Origin: VXPQ01 sp965116435
Lineage (GTDB): Bacteria; Bacteroidota; Rhodothermia; Rhodothermales; VXPQ01
Assembly (NCBI GenBank): GCA_965116435.1
Contig: OZ220686.1
Coordinates: 1,922,001 to 1,986,000, forward strand
DNA: 64,000 nucleotides
Direction of reading: 5' to 3'
The notes under the pieces are model-generated. The model was not told the origin of the DNA, ran no database searches, and saw only the letters and a list, made by a program, of their open reading frames with translations. The position numbers were made by a program, and so were the translations under genes. Below, one piece after another: positions 1 through 8,878 of this stretch (positions are counted from its first letter, which is position 1; every line of letters begins with the position of its first letter).

Positions 1-1
1 A

Positions 2-1570
2 GCGCGCCGTCTTGCGTTGCAGAAGGAACTTGATGCGGGCAAGAGCCGGGTCGAACGGAATCGGATGGGGCAGTTCGCCACGCCCCCGGGTCTTGCTCTT
101 GAAATTCTCCGGTATGCGAAAGCGCATCTTGGAGAGACAGCGAAGGTTCGGTTTCTTGATCCGGCGGTCGGTACCGGCTCGTTTTATTCGGCGCTGTTGC
201 ACGTTTTTCCCGCAGATCGGATCGAATCCTCCGTCGGCTATGAGATAGATCCGCACTACGGGATTCCAGCGGCGGAACTATGGCGGGAGGCCGGACTGGA
301 CGTGCGCCTTGAGGATTTTACGAAGGCTACTCCTCCGAATCGCTCCGAACGGTTTAACCTGTTGATTTGCAATCCGCCGTATGTGCGTCACCACCATATC
401 GCTCCCGACGAAAAGCGGTCTGTTCAGGCTCGGACCCGGAATGCCTGCGGCGTCGCCATCAATGGGTTGGCCGGACTGTATTGCTATTTTCTTGGCTTGA
501 GTCATACGTGGATGGAAGACGGTGGGCTGGCCGGCTGGCTTGTTCCGAGCGAGTTCATGGACGTGAACTACGGGGCTTCCGTAAAGCGTTATCTGCTCGA
601 CAAGACGACCCTGCTGCATATTCACCGTTTTGACCCCAGTGAAGTGCAGTTTGGCGATGCGCTTGTTTCGTCCGCCATTCTTTGGTTCCGCAAGGAAAAA
701 CCGCCGCGCAATCATGCTGTGCGCTTCACGTATGGTGGTTCGCTGGAGAATCCCGGAGCGGATCGCCTGGTTGACGTTGAGACGCTACGCCGTGATCCAA
801 AATGGACGCGGTATCCGATGGGCGAGAACCGTACGGACGCGCATGCTCCGGTGCTCGCCGATTTTTTCCACATCAAGCGCGGTTTGGTGACCGGAAACAA
901 CAAATACTTTGTGTTGTCTGCTGAGGAAATCGAACGGCGGGGCTTGCCGCAGGAGGTGTTTCGCCCGCTGCTTCCGAGCCCCCGCTATCTTCCGGAAAAC
1001 GAGGTTGCCGCAGACGGCGCAGGCAACCCCGTATTGGATCGGCGTCTTTTTCTGCTGGATTGCAAATTGAAGGAAGCCGAGATACGGAAACGGCATCCGA
1101 AGTTGTGGGCTTACCTTGCTTTGGGCAAGGAGCAGGGTATTCCTGAGGGGTATCTATGCCAGCGCAGAACGCCTTGGTATGCACAGGAAAACCGTCCGCC
1201 TGCCCCGTTTGTATGCACCTATCTTGGCCGAATTGGCACGAAGACCGGCAAGCCCTTCCGCTTCATTCTGAATCATTCCAGGGCGACGGCGGCCAATGTG
1301 TATCTGATGTTGTATCCGAAGGAGACGCTTGCTCGCGCGCTGCGTAATGACCCGAATCTGAAGCGGCAAATATGGACGTTTCTGAACGATATCTCGCCGA
1401 CGGCCATGGTGAACGAGGGAAGGGTGTACGGCGGCGGGCTGCACAAACTGGAGCCGAAAGAACTGGGGAACGTTCCCGCAGTGGCTATTGCGGATTTGTT
1501 GCCGGAGGCGGCTTGGTCCTGGCGTCGGCGTCAGCAGGGGGAATTGTTCGGGGTGGCATCGACCGCTTGA
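2..1570 (+). CDS. Eco57I-like N6-adenine DNA methyltransferase (5' end outside window)
   Basis: Class I adenine-specific DNA methyltransferase of the Eco57I/TaqI type, expected to methylate adenine in a short DNA recognition site as part of a restriction-modification or related defence system. Counting from a TTG at 17, the SAM-binding motif FLDPAVGTGSF is at residues 46-56 and the catalytic NPPY motif at 119-122. A stretch KRGLVTGNNKYFVL near residue 295 is typical of the start of the TaqI-like C-terminal specificity domain. The reading frame stays open to the left edge of the window, so the true start probably lies outside; TTG at 17 is only a possible start. The gene ends 30 bp before the convergently transcribed GHKL ATPase gene. 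What I cannot see is the rest of the system to the left. Confidence 0.85.
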   Translation, partial: ARRLALQKELDAGKSRVERNRMGQFATPPGLALEILRYAKAHLGETAKVRFLDPAVGTGSFYSALLHVFPADRIESSVGYEIDPHYGIPAAELWREAGLDVRLEDFTKATPPNRSERFNLLICNPPYVRHHHIAPDEKRSVQARTRNACGVAINGLAGLYCYFLGLSHTWMEDGGLAGWLVPSEFMDVNYGASVKRYLLDKTTLLHIHRFDPSEVQFGDALVSSAILWFRKEKPPRNHAVRFTYGGSLENPGADRLVDVETLRRDPKWTRYPMGENRTDAHAPVLADFFHIKRGLVTGNNKYFVLSAEEIERRGLPQEVFRPLLPSPRYLPENEVAADGAGNPVLDRRLFLLDCKLKEAEIRKRHPKLWAYLALGKEQGIPEGYLCQRRTPWYAQENRPPAPFVCTYLGRIGTKTGKPFRFILNHSRATAANVYLMLYPKETLARALRNDPNLKRQIWTFLNDISPTAMVNEGRVYGGGLHKLEPKELGNVPAVAIADLLPEAAWSWRRRQQGELFGVASTA

Positions 1571-1600
1571 GTCTGGGGGAGTACCACTGATGGATCACCA

Positions 1601-3805
1601 CTACCCCTCGGATGGCAATTGCAGCTTGTGGACGGCTGGCAAGAAGTTCGTGATCAGCCGGCTATATTCGGCGTAAAAAAGGTCCCAGTCGGCGTCTTCG
1701 TATTCCTCTGGATTCGCGCGCACATTGTCGCTGATAAGCCGGGCGCACACCGCCTCTGCAGTGATTTCCGCCAAGACGACTCGAAAGTGTTTGGCGTCCT
1801 GGCCGTCGAACTTTGGCGATGGTCCGAGATATCTTCGCAACGTCGGATGGCGGGCCGCTATTTCGAGCACGTTTTTTCTCCACCGATATCGCTGGTTTCC
1901 CAAGTCAATATCCTCCAGCTTGATTTTGACGCCCGCCCCAAGCGGCTGAACGCCGAAAACCTCTGCGGTAGCTTCTGAGGATCCGATCTTCGCGGTTATG
2001 ACGCCGCTTGTTTCTTCCGTACCCGTTACCCCTATTCGCAGGTCGCACATCGCCACGCCCAGCTCCTCTTTGGGCCACAATATCGGTTCTCCGGACAAAC
2101 TGAAGCGACTGTTGTCCACGGATACGTCCATGCGCGTGGGCTCGTCGAATATCGCGGTCGGAGCCAGAATCTGCACCCGTTTTTTGCTCCCACCCAGTTT
2201 GAGGCGATATCGCTGTTTCTGGAAGCGAAGCGTGTCAATATCTCCGTAGCGGTCCGCCTCGGATTCGAGCACCTCAACCACGCACTCCGCTGCGATAGGT
2301 CCGACCCTGGATATCATACCCGTGGCCTGGGTAGGACGAATCCCTGTGAGTTTCCACGCCGCCTGCAAGGCGTCTTCTTCTGTCGGATGCGGTTGTAGCG
2401 CGACAAAGCGCTGGTCCGTAGCGATTTCGTCCGTAAGGCAATCGATCTGTACCGACATCCCGCTCTCAATCTCTGGAAAGGCGCTTTGTTTGATGCGAAG
2501 GAAACATCGGATCGAATGGCCCTGGACGATCTGGGCGAAAGGCGGGCTGAAACTGTAGCCTCGCTCCCGGAAGAGTCGCGTACTGGCGCCTTCCGGGTCT
2601 CGCGACGACTCATCCTCGGCCCCGAAGCGCTCCATGAATCGCGTCGCGGCTCGTTCGAGCGCATTCAGGCGTTTGCGCGTAGCTCGGCTCTCGATCGTAG
2701 CGCGTTCCCTCTCCGCCCTTTTTCTTTCTTCTTCGACGAGAGGCCTGAGGCGTTTGAGCGCCTCGGCGAACAATATTTTTACGAACGGATGATCTCGAGT
2801 AAGCCCCGACCGTCTTGACGGATCGAGAACCGGCATCGGATTGCGGGGGTCGTCCTCCGTGCGCTCTTCAACTCGTTTGTCGAAGTCGTTCCATAGGCGG
2901 TCTATGTAGTCGCAGACGAGCCGTCCGAAAAACTTGAGAGCGTGTGGATCGGTCTCCAGATCCTTGTCGAATAGCGTGGCTTCGTGCACGGCGTGCCTCG
3001 ACTTGACAAGAACGCCCCCGCGACGAAAACGGTGTTGCTCGCGTTCGAGTGCCTCGCTGGTCCGACGTAGTATAAGTTTTGCTTTCGCACCGGGGTATCC
3101 TGGTATTGCAAACGACTCCTTAAGCCGATCTTTTCCTGCGAGATGCGGGGCCTCAATACGGACTGGAGCCTTTCCACCGTCCTTGAGGTAGACTTGGCGC
3201 CGCGAATCGCTGAGGATGTCTCGCAAGGCTACGAGCCGGCTGAGATTCTTGCGCAGGTTTTGGGTATTGGGAATTCTTCGGATCGAGTCCACTTTGAGCG
3301 TTACCAGTGTGCCCGTTCCTTCCATAATCCCCAGCCGCTTTCGGTCCGTTGTCGAAATTTCGGCGGCTCCGAAGAGCTCAAAGTCGAAATTTTGCGTTAT
3401 GCTGCATTTGTGCATCCTGCCGTCATGGGCTATCGACTCAAACGTGACGTTGCCAAGGGCGGCGATATCCTTGGCTCCGCGCGAGTTGGTTCCGCGCACG
3501 GGCAAGCCCAGCTCCAGGCCGCTAACCCTGCCGCCTGTCCGGCTAATTTTTTGCTCCATGACGTCCGACGTCATTCCGTCGGCAAAATCGCGCACCCGAA
3601 GTGTGGTCGGCTCGCCCGCCGCACGCCGCCTCGCTAATTCAATTTCGATCCGACCGGGGATATCGAGGACTTGATACCGGTCGTCGGCGTTCGTGACCAG
3701 TTCGACAATTGCATCGAACATATCCCGTATTGCAAACCGGGAGTCCTGGATGAGTCGCCGGGTCCCCTCCAATTCTACCTTTCTTCGGATAATCGCCCGC
3801 GTCAT
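1601..3805 (-). CDS. GHKL (MutL/MORC-like) ATPase, defence-associated
   Basis: A 734-residue protein with an N-terminal GHKL (HSP90/MutL/histidine-kinase type) ATP-binding domain. Visible motifs: the Asn-containing first motif ELVTNADD (residues 35-42), DFADGM (73-78) as the DxGxG-like second motif, GTNSRGAKD (105-113) as the ATP-lid glycine motif, and a GTLVTLKV strand. There is no phosphoacceptor or membrane segment, so it is not a two-component kinase. The remaining about 500 residues are not recognised by me. It starts 9 bp after the winged-helix gene and so forms a two-gene operon with it; the methyltransferase gene converges on it. GHKL ATPases of the MORC/MutL type are known beside DNA methyltransferases in bacterial restriction-like systems, which fits this context. 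Its role as an ATP-driven clamp is inference. Confidence 0.75.
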   Translation of the reverse strand: MTRAIIRRKVELEGTRRLIQDSRFAIRDMFDAIVELVTNADDRYQVLDIPGRIEIELARRRAAGEPTTLRVRDFADGMTSDVMEQKISRTGGRVSGLELGLPVRGTNSRGAKDIAALGNVTFESIAHDGRMHKCSITQNFDFELFGAAEISTTDRKRLGIMEGTGTLVTLKVDSIRRIPNTQNLRKNLSRLVALRDILSDSRRQVYLKDGGKAPVRIEAPHLAGKDRLKESFAIPGYPGAKAKLILRRTSEALEREQHRFRRGGVLVKSRHAVHEATLFDKDLETDPHALKFFGRLVCDYIDRLWNDFDKRVEERTEDDPRNPMPVLDPSRRSGLTRDHPFVKILFAEALKRLRPLVEEERKRAERERATIESRATRKRLNALERAATRFMERFGAEDESSRDPEGASTRLFRERGYSFSPPFAQIVQGHSIRCFLRIKQSAFPEIESGMSVQIDCLTDEIATDQRFVALQPHPTEEDALQAAWKLTGIRPTQATGMISRVGPIAAECVVEVLESEADRYGDIDTLRFQKQRYRLKLGGSKKRVQILAPTAIFDEPTRMDVSVDNSRFSLSGEPILWPKEELGVAMCDLRIGVTGTEETSGVITAKIGSSEATAEVFGVQPLGAGVKIKLEDIDLGNQRYRWRKNVLEIAARHPTLRRYLGPSPKFDGQDAKHFRVVLAEITAEAVCARLISDNVRANPEEYEDADWDLFYAEYSRLITNFLPAVHKLQLPSEG

Positions 3806-3814
3806 GTTGCCGTT

Positions 3815-4510
3815 TCAATCTTGTAGTTGCGCCCGATACGCCGCCTCGCACGCATCCGCAAAATGCAGAACATCTTCCTGGTTCGATATTCTGGCTCTCC
3901 TGCGAGCGCCCTCAATCCGCTCGATCCATACTTCTTGCGGTGCGTCTACGCGGCATCGGAGCAACTCCGCCAGACCGCCGATGTCCGGGCTGAACGTAGC
4001 CGGGTTTTCGACAAAGTTCGCGAACAGTTGGTGGGTCTTAATGCGCGCAAGCTGCCTGAGCGCCTTTTGTCGATGTATCTTGGGCCGGGAGGTTGCTATT
4101 TCCAGGCTTTCAAATCTTTCCCGATTCGACAATATCCATTGTATTCCTGCTGCGGTCAGTATCCAGCCGTCAGGCTGAGGATCGCGTTTTGTCTCGCTGT
4201 ATTGTCCTTTATACCGGCCCGCTCGGCCTTCGACAAGGTTTCCGAATTTCGCCTTTCGGGCGGCTACGAGCGCCATTCGGACCGTCTCCTTGTCTGGCAG
4301 GTCCGGATATTTCGTCCAGGAAAACGAATCGGGAAAAAGATTGTGCGCCTTGACCGCAATGTCCTCGGTGTGCACGCGGTGGATTGCCCCGTCCAGCAGA
4401 TAGAGCGTGTAGGTAATGAGGTCCCGGTTTGGCGTCTTTGTTGGCATGGGCGCCGAAATGAATAGGCGGGCGTCGTCGTTGGCATTGCTTCGCACGGCAA
4501 AGATAGGCAT
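3815..4510 (-). CDS. Winged-helix-like partner protein of the GHKL ATPase
   Basis: A 231-residue protein with a stretch at about residues 30-95 (LYLLDGAIHRVHTEDIAVKA and onward to KFGNLVEGRAG) that looks like a winged-helix DNA-binding region which I associate with restriction-modification neighbourhoods. No catalytic motif is visible. It is the first gene of a two-gene minus-strand operon and ends 9 bp before the GHKL ATPase start. The first ATG (4510) has a weak GGGA upstream; a second in-frame ATG at 4447 is possible. Role inferred: DNA recognition or regulation for the neighbouring GHKL/methyltransferase system. The assignment as winged helix is by eye, without a profile search. Confidence 0.55.
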   Translation of the reverse strand: MPIFAVRSNANDDARLFISAPMPTKTPNRDLITYTLYLLDGAIHRVHTEDIAVKAHNLFPDSFSWTKYPDLPDKETVRMALVAARKAKFGNLVEGRAGRYKGQYSETKRDPQPDGWILTAAGIQWILSNRERFESLEIATSRPKIHRQKALRQLARIKTHQLFANFVENPATFSPDIGGLAELLRCRVDAPQEVWIERIEGARRRARISNQEDVLHFADACEAAYRAQLQD

Positions 4511-4791
4511 TTCTGATTCCCGATTCTGTCATGTACGCCGCGAAACACTCGTCGCCTTCGTGTACGAGAACCTGGAGTATGGCGAGATCGTCTATACGGA
4601 CGACCACCACGCCTAAATGTGGTGGGGCTACACAACTAGCCACGATGGATATGTTGCTGGGATGCAGGCCTCGTGCGATGCGGCCCGGATGCGGGCGCGG
4701 GAAAGCGAGATTAACGTTTGGCGGTATGAAAGGGGGCGGGATTTGGAAAATGTCAGAGACATCCGGGAACATGGCCGCAAAATGGACATAT

Positions 4792-4809
4792 TATATGACC
4801 AGTCATATA
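4792..4809. promoter_or_regulatory. Operator palindrome of the toxin-antitoxin operon
   Basis: Perfect inverted repeat TATATGAC-CA-GTCATATA, A+T rich, 30 bp before the antitoxin start. Autoregulation by the antitoxin or toxin-antitoxin complex binding such a palindrome is the rule for Phd/VapBC operons. A flanking TGGACA motif occurs on both sides (4783-4788 and 4813-4818). Confidence 0.6.
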
Positions 4810-4826
4810 TTATGGACACAATAAAC

Positions 4827-4832
4827 AAGGAG
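4827..4832 (+). promoter_or_regulatory. Ribosome binding site AAGGAG of the antitoxin gene
   Basis: AAGGAG 7 nt before the ATG at 4840. It is notable because clear Shine-Dalgarno sequences are rare in this window, and it supports the chosen antitoxin start. Confidence 0.7.
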
Positions 4833-4839
4833 TTTTGCC

Positions 4840-5058
4840 ATGAAAACGATAGGAGCCGCCAAGTTCAAGGAACAGTGCCTTGCCTTGCTGGACGAACTGG
4901 ACCCGGATGGACTGGTCGTTACGAAGCACGGCAAGCCGGTGGCCCGGGTCGTTCCCTATGATCGGGAGCATGCCAGCCTGATCGGAGCGTTGAAAGGAGA
5001 GATTGAGATTTGCGGGGATATTTTTTCGACCGGCGTTCGCTGGGAGGCCGATGCTTAA
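4840..5058 (+). CDS. Phd/YefM-family antitoxin
   Basis: A 72-residue antitoxin. The N-terminal half (KTIGAAKFKEQCLALLDEL, then VVTKHGKPVARVVPY) is the Phd/YefM DNA-binding fold; the C-terminal tail would wrap the toxin. Its start has a good ribosome binding site and an upstream palindromic operator. The stop codon overlaps the first codons of the PIN-domain toxin by 8 bp, the usual translational coupling of such pairs. Expected roles: neutralise the toxin by direct binding and repress the operon. Confidence 0.88.
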   Translation: MKTIGAAKFKEQCLALLDELDPDGLVVTKHGKPVARVVPYDREHASLIGALKGEIEICGDIFSTGVRWEADA

Positions 5059-5413
5059 TCTCGACACCCACATCCTTGTTTTCGCACTCAGCGGGGCGCT
5101 GCGGCCGTCCGAGGAAGCCCTTCTGACGCAGAGCAGGTGGTCCATTTCCGCCATCGTGCTTTGGGAACTGGCGAAACTCGTTCAATTGGGTCGAATATCC
5201 ATGGACTTTGACGACGGCGCTGTGGCCCGGGCGCTGAGCCGCATCCATGTATGGCCGATTGATCTCGAAACGGCCCGTCTTTCGACCCGTCTTGATTTCG
5301 ATGGCGACCCTGCGGATCATCTCATTGCCGCCACCAGCATCGTGCACGACGTTCCGCTACTCACACGAGATTGCGCTATTCGGCGCTCGAAAATGGTTCC
5401 GTTGGCGGGGTAG
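5051..5413 (+). CDS. vapC: PIN-domain ribonuclease toxin (VapC type)
   Basis: A 120-residue PIN-domain toxin, predicted Mg2+-dependent RNase. The acidic residues expected for the active site are present: D5 (LNLDTHIL), E39 (VLWEL), D86/D89 (GDPADHLIAA) and D107 (LLTRD). I chose the ATG at 5051 because it gives the canonical N-terminus directly at the first catalytic Asp; the longer frame from 5003 adds a non-homologous stretch that overlaps the antitoxin. It overlaps the antitoxin gene by 8 bp. Length is normal for a short VapC. Confidence 0.88.
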   Translation: MLNLDTHILVFALSGALRPSEEALLTQSRWSISAIVLWELAKLVQLGRISMDFDDGAVARALSRIHVWPIDLETARLSTRLDFDGDPADHLIAATSIVHDVPLLTRDCAIRRSKMVPLAG

Positions 5414-5443
5414 GGGGAAACGAAGAAAGTCCCGGCCAGGGTC

Positions 5444-5473
5444 TTGACAAACTGATGCCCGGCGACGTATACT
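5444..5473 (+). promoter_or_regulatory. Near-consensus sigma-70-like promoter
   Basis: TTGACA (5444-5449), 18-bp spacer, TATACT (5468-5473). It lies 109 bp before the start of the DUF262-HNH gene and just after the toxin gene. Such a proteobacterial-style promoter is unusual for this window. Confidence 0.6.
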
Positions 5474-5581
5474 ACAGGAAGAAGCCGTTGCCGAAGGCGG
5501 TATGGCCCAGCGCAATCCTGCATTTGAACGAAGTGTTCGGATTTCTGGGACCATTTTCTCTATTGCTACGGGACAGATTAG

Positions 5582-7543
5582 ATGAAGATTTCGACGATAC
5601 TTGACCACATCGACAGTGGGCATATGGCCCTGCCTGAATTTCAGCGAGGGTATGTCTGGAATCGCAAGCAAGTGCGCGAACTGTTCGACTCCCTGTACCG
5701 TCGTCATCCGGTGGGTGGCTTATTGGTTTGGGCGACGCAATCCAACGGGGCCGGGCACCGTGGCAAGGGGCAGTTGGCAGCCGGAGTGGTCAAGCTACTG
5801 CTCGACGGACAACAACGCGTAACGTCTCTGTATGGCGTTGCAAGAGGGCACCCACCTACATTTTTCGACGGTAATACACAGGCTTTTGAAGGACTTTATT
5901 TCCATGTAGACGAGGAGACATTTTCTTTCTATCAACCCACAAGAATGAAAGGCGATCCTTTGTGGATTGACGTGTCGGAATTGATGCAAAAGGGTACGGT
6001 TGGGGATTTTATCACCCCGCTGTTGACTATTGAGGAGGACAAAGCCAGGTTAAACGGTTTTATAAGTCGTCTTTCCAATCTACTCTCAATCAGGGAGATT
6101 GATTTGCATGTCGATGAAGTGACCGGTACGGACAAGTCGCTCGACATCGTCGTCGACATCTTCAATCGCGTCAATAGCGGGGGTACCAAGTTGTCCAAAG
6201 GGGACTTGGCGCTGGCCAGGATATGCGCCGATTGGCCGGAGGGTCGGGGCGAGATGAAGGCGCAGCTTGCGGATTGGCAGAAGTCGGGCTATAAATTTGA
6301 ACTGGATTGGTTGCTACGCTCCGTCAACACAGTGCTGACGGGCGAGGCCAAATTCAGTTATCTGCACGAAAAGAGCGCCGAGGAAATTCAGTATGGCCTG
6401 AAACGGGCAACTAAAGCAGTCAATACCGCTCTAAACACGATTGCCGGACGTTTGGGCCTTAATCATGCCCGGGTGTTGTTTGGCCGCTTCGCTATCCCGG
6501 TGATGGCCCGTTACCTTGACCAGCAAAACGGGTCTTTGGACGAAAAGGAGCGAGACAAGTTACTGTTTTGGTATTTTCAGGCAGGCATGCGAGGTCGGTT
6601 CTCAGGCTCGGTAGAAAGCAAGATTGATCAGGACCTTGCACTCATTGAGGAAATCGAGGGAGGTCTGGATCGACTGATTGAACAATTGCGTCTTGGATAT
6701 GGAGGGCTTCGGGTCGAGCCTGGACACTTTGATCAATGGAGTCTGGGGGCTCGGTTTTATCCTGTGCTCTACATGCTGACCCGCATGGGTGCGGCCAAGG
6801 ATTGGGGCACTGGTTTGCCACTCAAGGTTGGGCTGCTGGGTGATATGAACAAATTGGAGGTCCATCACATTTTTCCGAAATCACGGCTCTATGCTCAAGG
6901 TTACAAGCGGGCCGAGGTCAATGCCTTGGCCAATTTCTGTTTTCTGACCAAGGACACCAATCTTTCCATCAGCAACCGTCTGCCGGAGAAATATTTTCCT
7001 GAGATCGAAGAAAAACATGAAGGCGCCTTGCAATCGCAATGGATTCCAATGGACCGGGAGCTTTGGCGGATTGAGAATTATCGGGAGTTTCTTGAGGCGA
7101 GGAGAGCCCTTCTTGCGGAAGAGACGAATACAAGGCTCACGGAGCTTCTTCACGACGACACTCATTGGCTTGAACGCCTGTCGGCATCGAGCGAGGAAGT
7201 CCCAAGCATTACTTCAGCTGAAGTAATTGGCGGCATCACCAGTGAAGAGGAGGAACAAGAACTCGAGGTGCTCAACGGATGGATTGCAGAGCAAGGTTTT
7301 CCCCAGGGCCAACTGGCTTATGCCTTCGCCGCTGAAGAAACGGGTGAACAAAAGGCTGTGTTCGATCTTGCATGGCCTGATGGAATTCAGTCCGGGCTGA
7401 GTCAACCTGTGGCGGTGCTACTCAACGAAGGAAGGGACGTAATTGCCCTCGCCAGCGGTGCCGGTTATCGATGTTTCACAACGCCCACGGACTTCCGGCA
7501 GTATGTAGAGAATGAGTTTCTGTTTCAGGTGCAGGATGAGTAG
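5582..7543 (+). CDS. DUF262 (GmrSD N-like) and HNH nuclease protein
   Basis: A 653-residue protein. The N-terminal DUF262 domain (ParB/sulfiredoxin-like NTPase fold) shows FQRGYVW at 20-26 and the signature DGQQR at 75-79. A C-terminal DUF1524-type HNH motif, VHHIFPKS, lies around residue 428, followed by an Asn-rich region with NALANFCFLTKDTN. This architecture matches the GmrSD/BrxU-like group, whose studied members are NTP-dependent nucleases acting on modified phage DNA; cleavage of modified DNA by this protein is inference. It stands alone, 168 bp after the vapC gene, behind its own strong promoter. Base composition is less GC-rich than the lysine gene further on, suggesting transfer. 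Confidence 0.85.
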   Translation: MKISTILDHIDSGHMALPEFQRGYVWNRKQVRELFDSLYRRHPVGGLLVWATQSNGAGHRGKGQLAAGVVKLLLDGQQRVTSLYGVARGHPPTFFDGNTQAFEGLYFHVDEETFSFYQPTRMKGDPLWIDVSELMQKGTVGDFITPLLTIEEDKARLNGFISRLSNLLSIREIDLHVDEVTGTDKSLDIVVDIFNRVNSGGTKLSKGDLALARICADWPEGRGEMKAQLADWQKSGYKFELDWLLRSVNTVLTGEAKFSYLHEKSAEEIQYGLKRATKAVNTALNTIAGRLGLNHARVLFGRFAIPVMARYLDQQNGSLDEKERDKLLFWYFQAGMRGRFSGSVESKIDQDLALIEEIEGGLDRLIEQLRLGYGGLRVEPGHFDQWSLGARFYPVLYMLTRMGAAKDWGTGLPLKVGLLGDMNKLEVHHIFPKSRLYAQGYKRAEVNALANFCFLTKDTNLSISNRLPEKYFPEIEEKHEGALQSQWIPMDRELWRIENYREFLEARRALLAEETNTRLTELLHDDTHWLERLSASSEEVPSITSAEVIGGITSEEEEQELEVLNGWIAEQGFPQGQLAYAFAAEETGEQKAVFDLAWPDGIQSGLSQPVAVLLNEGRDVIALASGAGYRCFTTPTDFRQYVENEFLFQVQDE

Positions 7544-7614
7544 TTGGTCTGATGTACAGACTCTCTGAAAACGTCTTGAGGTGTCCTGGAAATCGTATTA
7601 AATTTCATTAATTA

Positions 7615-8814
7615 TTACGCTGGCCATTGAGTATTTTTAAAATATCCAAAGGATTCCTGAATTTCCTGAACATGTTGATCATGTTTCGATGTCCATGCAG
7701 ATTCGGGTATATTTATATATGAAATATCGAAAGAATATTTGTCGGATTTTTCCGGACGATCTCTAGCGATACCAACCACAGTATGCGTATTAGAAAGTTT
7801 TCCACGCACTACTAAACATCTACATGCAAGTTCTTGACAGCGCTCTTCTCGATCATCGCTGCTTCCCATGGTAAAAACATAAGCGTGTCCCGTTCTTCCT
7901 TGTATCATTCGGGCTCTGGATTTTAGTTCGGGATTTTGCAGAAATTTTGACCACGATTCTGCCAATACAGCTCGATTAACTCTGGGCTCCAAAGCCATCG
8001 TAACCAGAGCCCACTCGTTATCCGTGATCTCTTTACTGTGCATATCCAACATTTGGCCAGATAGTAAATCATTCGAAAGAAATTCAATAAGGCAATCCCA
8101 AACGTAGCTTTCTTTGAGATCGATTTTCATATCCTTGAAATCGTTAGATGATTTTAACTCATCCCAGAGACCTTCGCCTAACACTATCATGCTGGGTTGT
8201 TCTTGATTTACAGGTTCTATTTCAAATGATCTTCCATTTGAAATGTATAAAGCGATCAAATCTTCAATGCCTCCACCATCAAAAACAAGACGCACTTCAC
8301 TTTTGATTATCTTTTCACTGGCATCAAGAAATTCGACAAAATCAGAAATTGTATCCAGTGCTGTGAAGAATATGTCAACGCTATATTCGTCGCATACATG
8401 AATAAATCCATGACCTAAATCTCCCCATTTTAACCACGCTTTTCCTTTACCGCCTAACGCTACCATAATTCTATGGTATTGCCGTTTACCTTTCTCTGGA
8501 AGAGTAATTTTTCTGCCATCATTGCATTCAATGGTATTTGTACTTTCGAGCCAACGTTCTGCACCCCATATTTGCTTGGCAGATTTTTCTATGGCGGATT
8601 TATTCCATCTTTTGTGTCCAACCTCGTCGTTCGTTTCTCGATATTCAATGTCTTTGACGGAAACAATTACGATATGTGGACCACATACGATAAGGCAATC
8701 GCACAGCTCCTTACCATGCTTTCCTTTGGGGTTTGGATGTGTCCACAATTTCAGGAAAGAATGACTGCATAGCTGAGTCACAAGGCGTTCGGATGGGGTA
8801 AGACCGTTTTCCAT
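7615..8814 (-). CDS. Putative PD-(D/E)XK nuclease-like protein of unknown function
   Basis: A 399-residue protein I do not recognise as a named family. Near the N-terminus it has KELCDCLIV followed by HIVIVSVKDIEY (D39 and K54), which resembles the core D-(E/S)xK strand of PD-(D/E)XK/NERD nucleases with Ser in place of Glu; this is suggestive only. No membrane segment or signal peptide is visible. The gene is markedly A+T-richer than all neighbours (many AAA, ATT and TTT codons), a sign of recent transfer. It lies convergent to the DUF262-HNH gene and next to the lysine gene, so it closes the defence block. An in-frame TTG at 8844 would add 10 residues; I prefer the ATG at 8814. Confidence 0.55.
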   Translation of the reverse strand: MENGLTPSERLVTQLCSHSFLKLWTHPNPKGKHGKELCDCLIVCGPHIVIVSVKDIEYRETNDEVGHKRWNKSAIEKSAKQIWGAERWLESTNTIECNDGRKITLPEKGKRQYHRIMVALGGKGKAWLKWGDLGHGFIHVCDEYSVDIFFTALDTISDFVEFLDASEKIIKSEVRLVFDGGGIEDLIALYISNGRSFEIEPVNQEQPSMIVLGEGLWDELKSSNDFKDMKIDLKESYVWDCLIEFLSNDLLSGQMLDMHSKEITDNEWALVTMALEPRVNRAVLAESWSKFLQNPELKSRARMIQGRTGHAYVFTMGSSDDREERCQELACRCLVVRGKLSNTHTVVGIARDRPEKSDKYSFDISYINIPESAWTSKHDQHVQEIQESFGYFKNTQWPA

Positions 8815-8878
8815 GGCACTGTTTTTATGAGGTTCGAAGAACAAATTTCCGATATGACAAACCGCTAAACAATTTTCC

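Larger units (their letters stand above)
4511..4839. other. Intergenic region between divergent operons
   Basis: A 329-bp gap between the start of the winged-helix gene (minus) and the antitoxin gene (plus). The right part holds the operator palindrome of the toxin-antitoxin pair. Open frames across the left part are unlike any protein I know and were not called. Confidence 0.5.

Noticed and set aside
4209..4772. 187-codon minus-strand frame overlapping the winged-helix gene
   Set aside because: Different frame from a better supported gene and no similarity I know.
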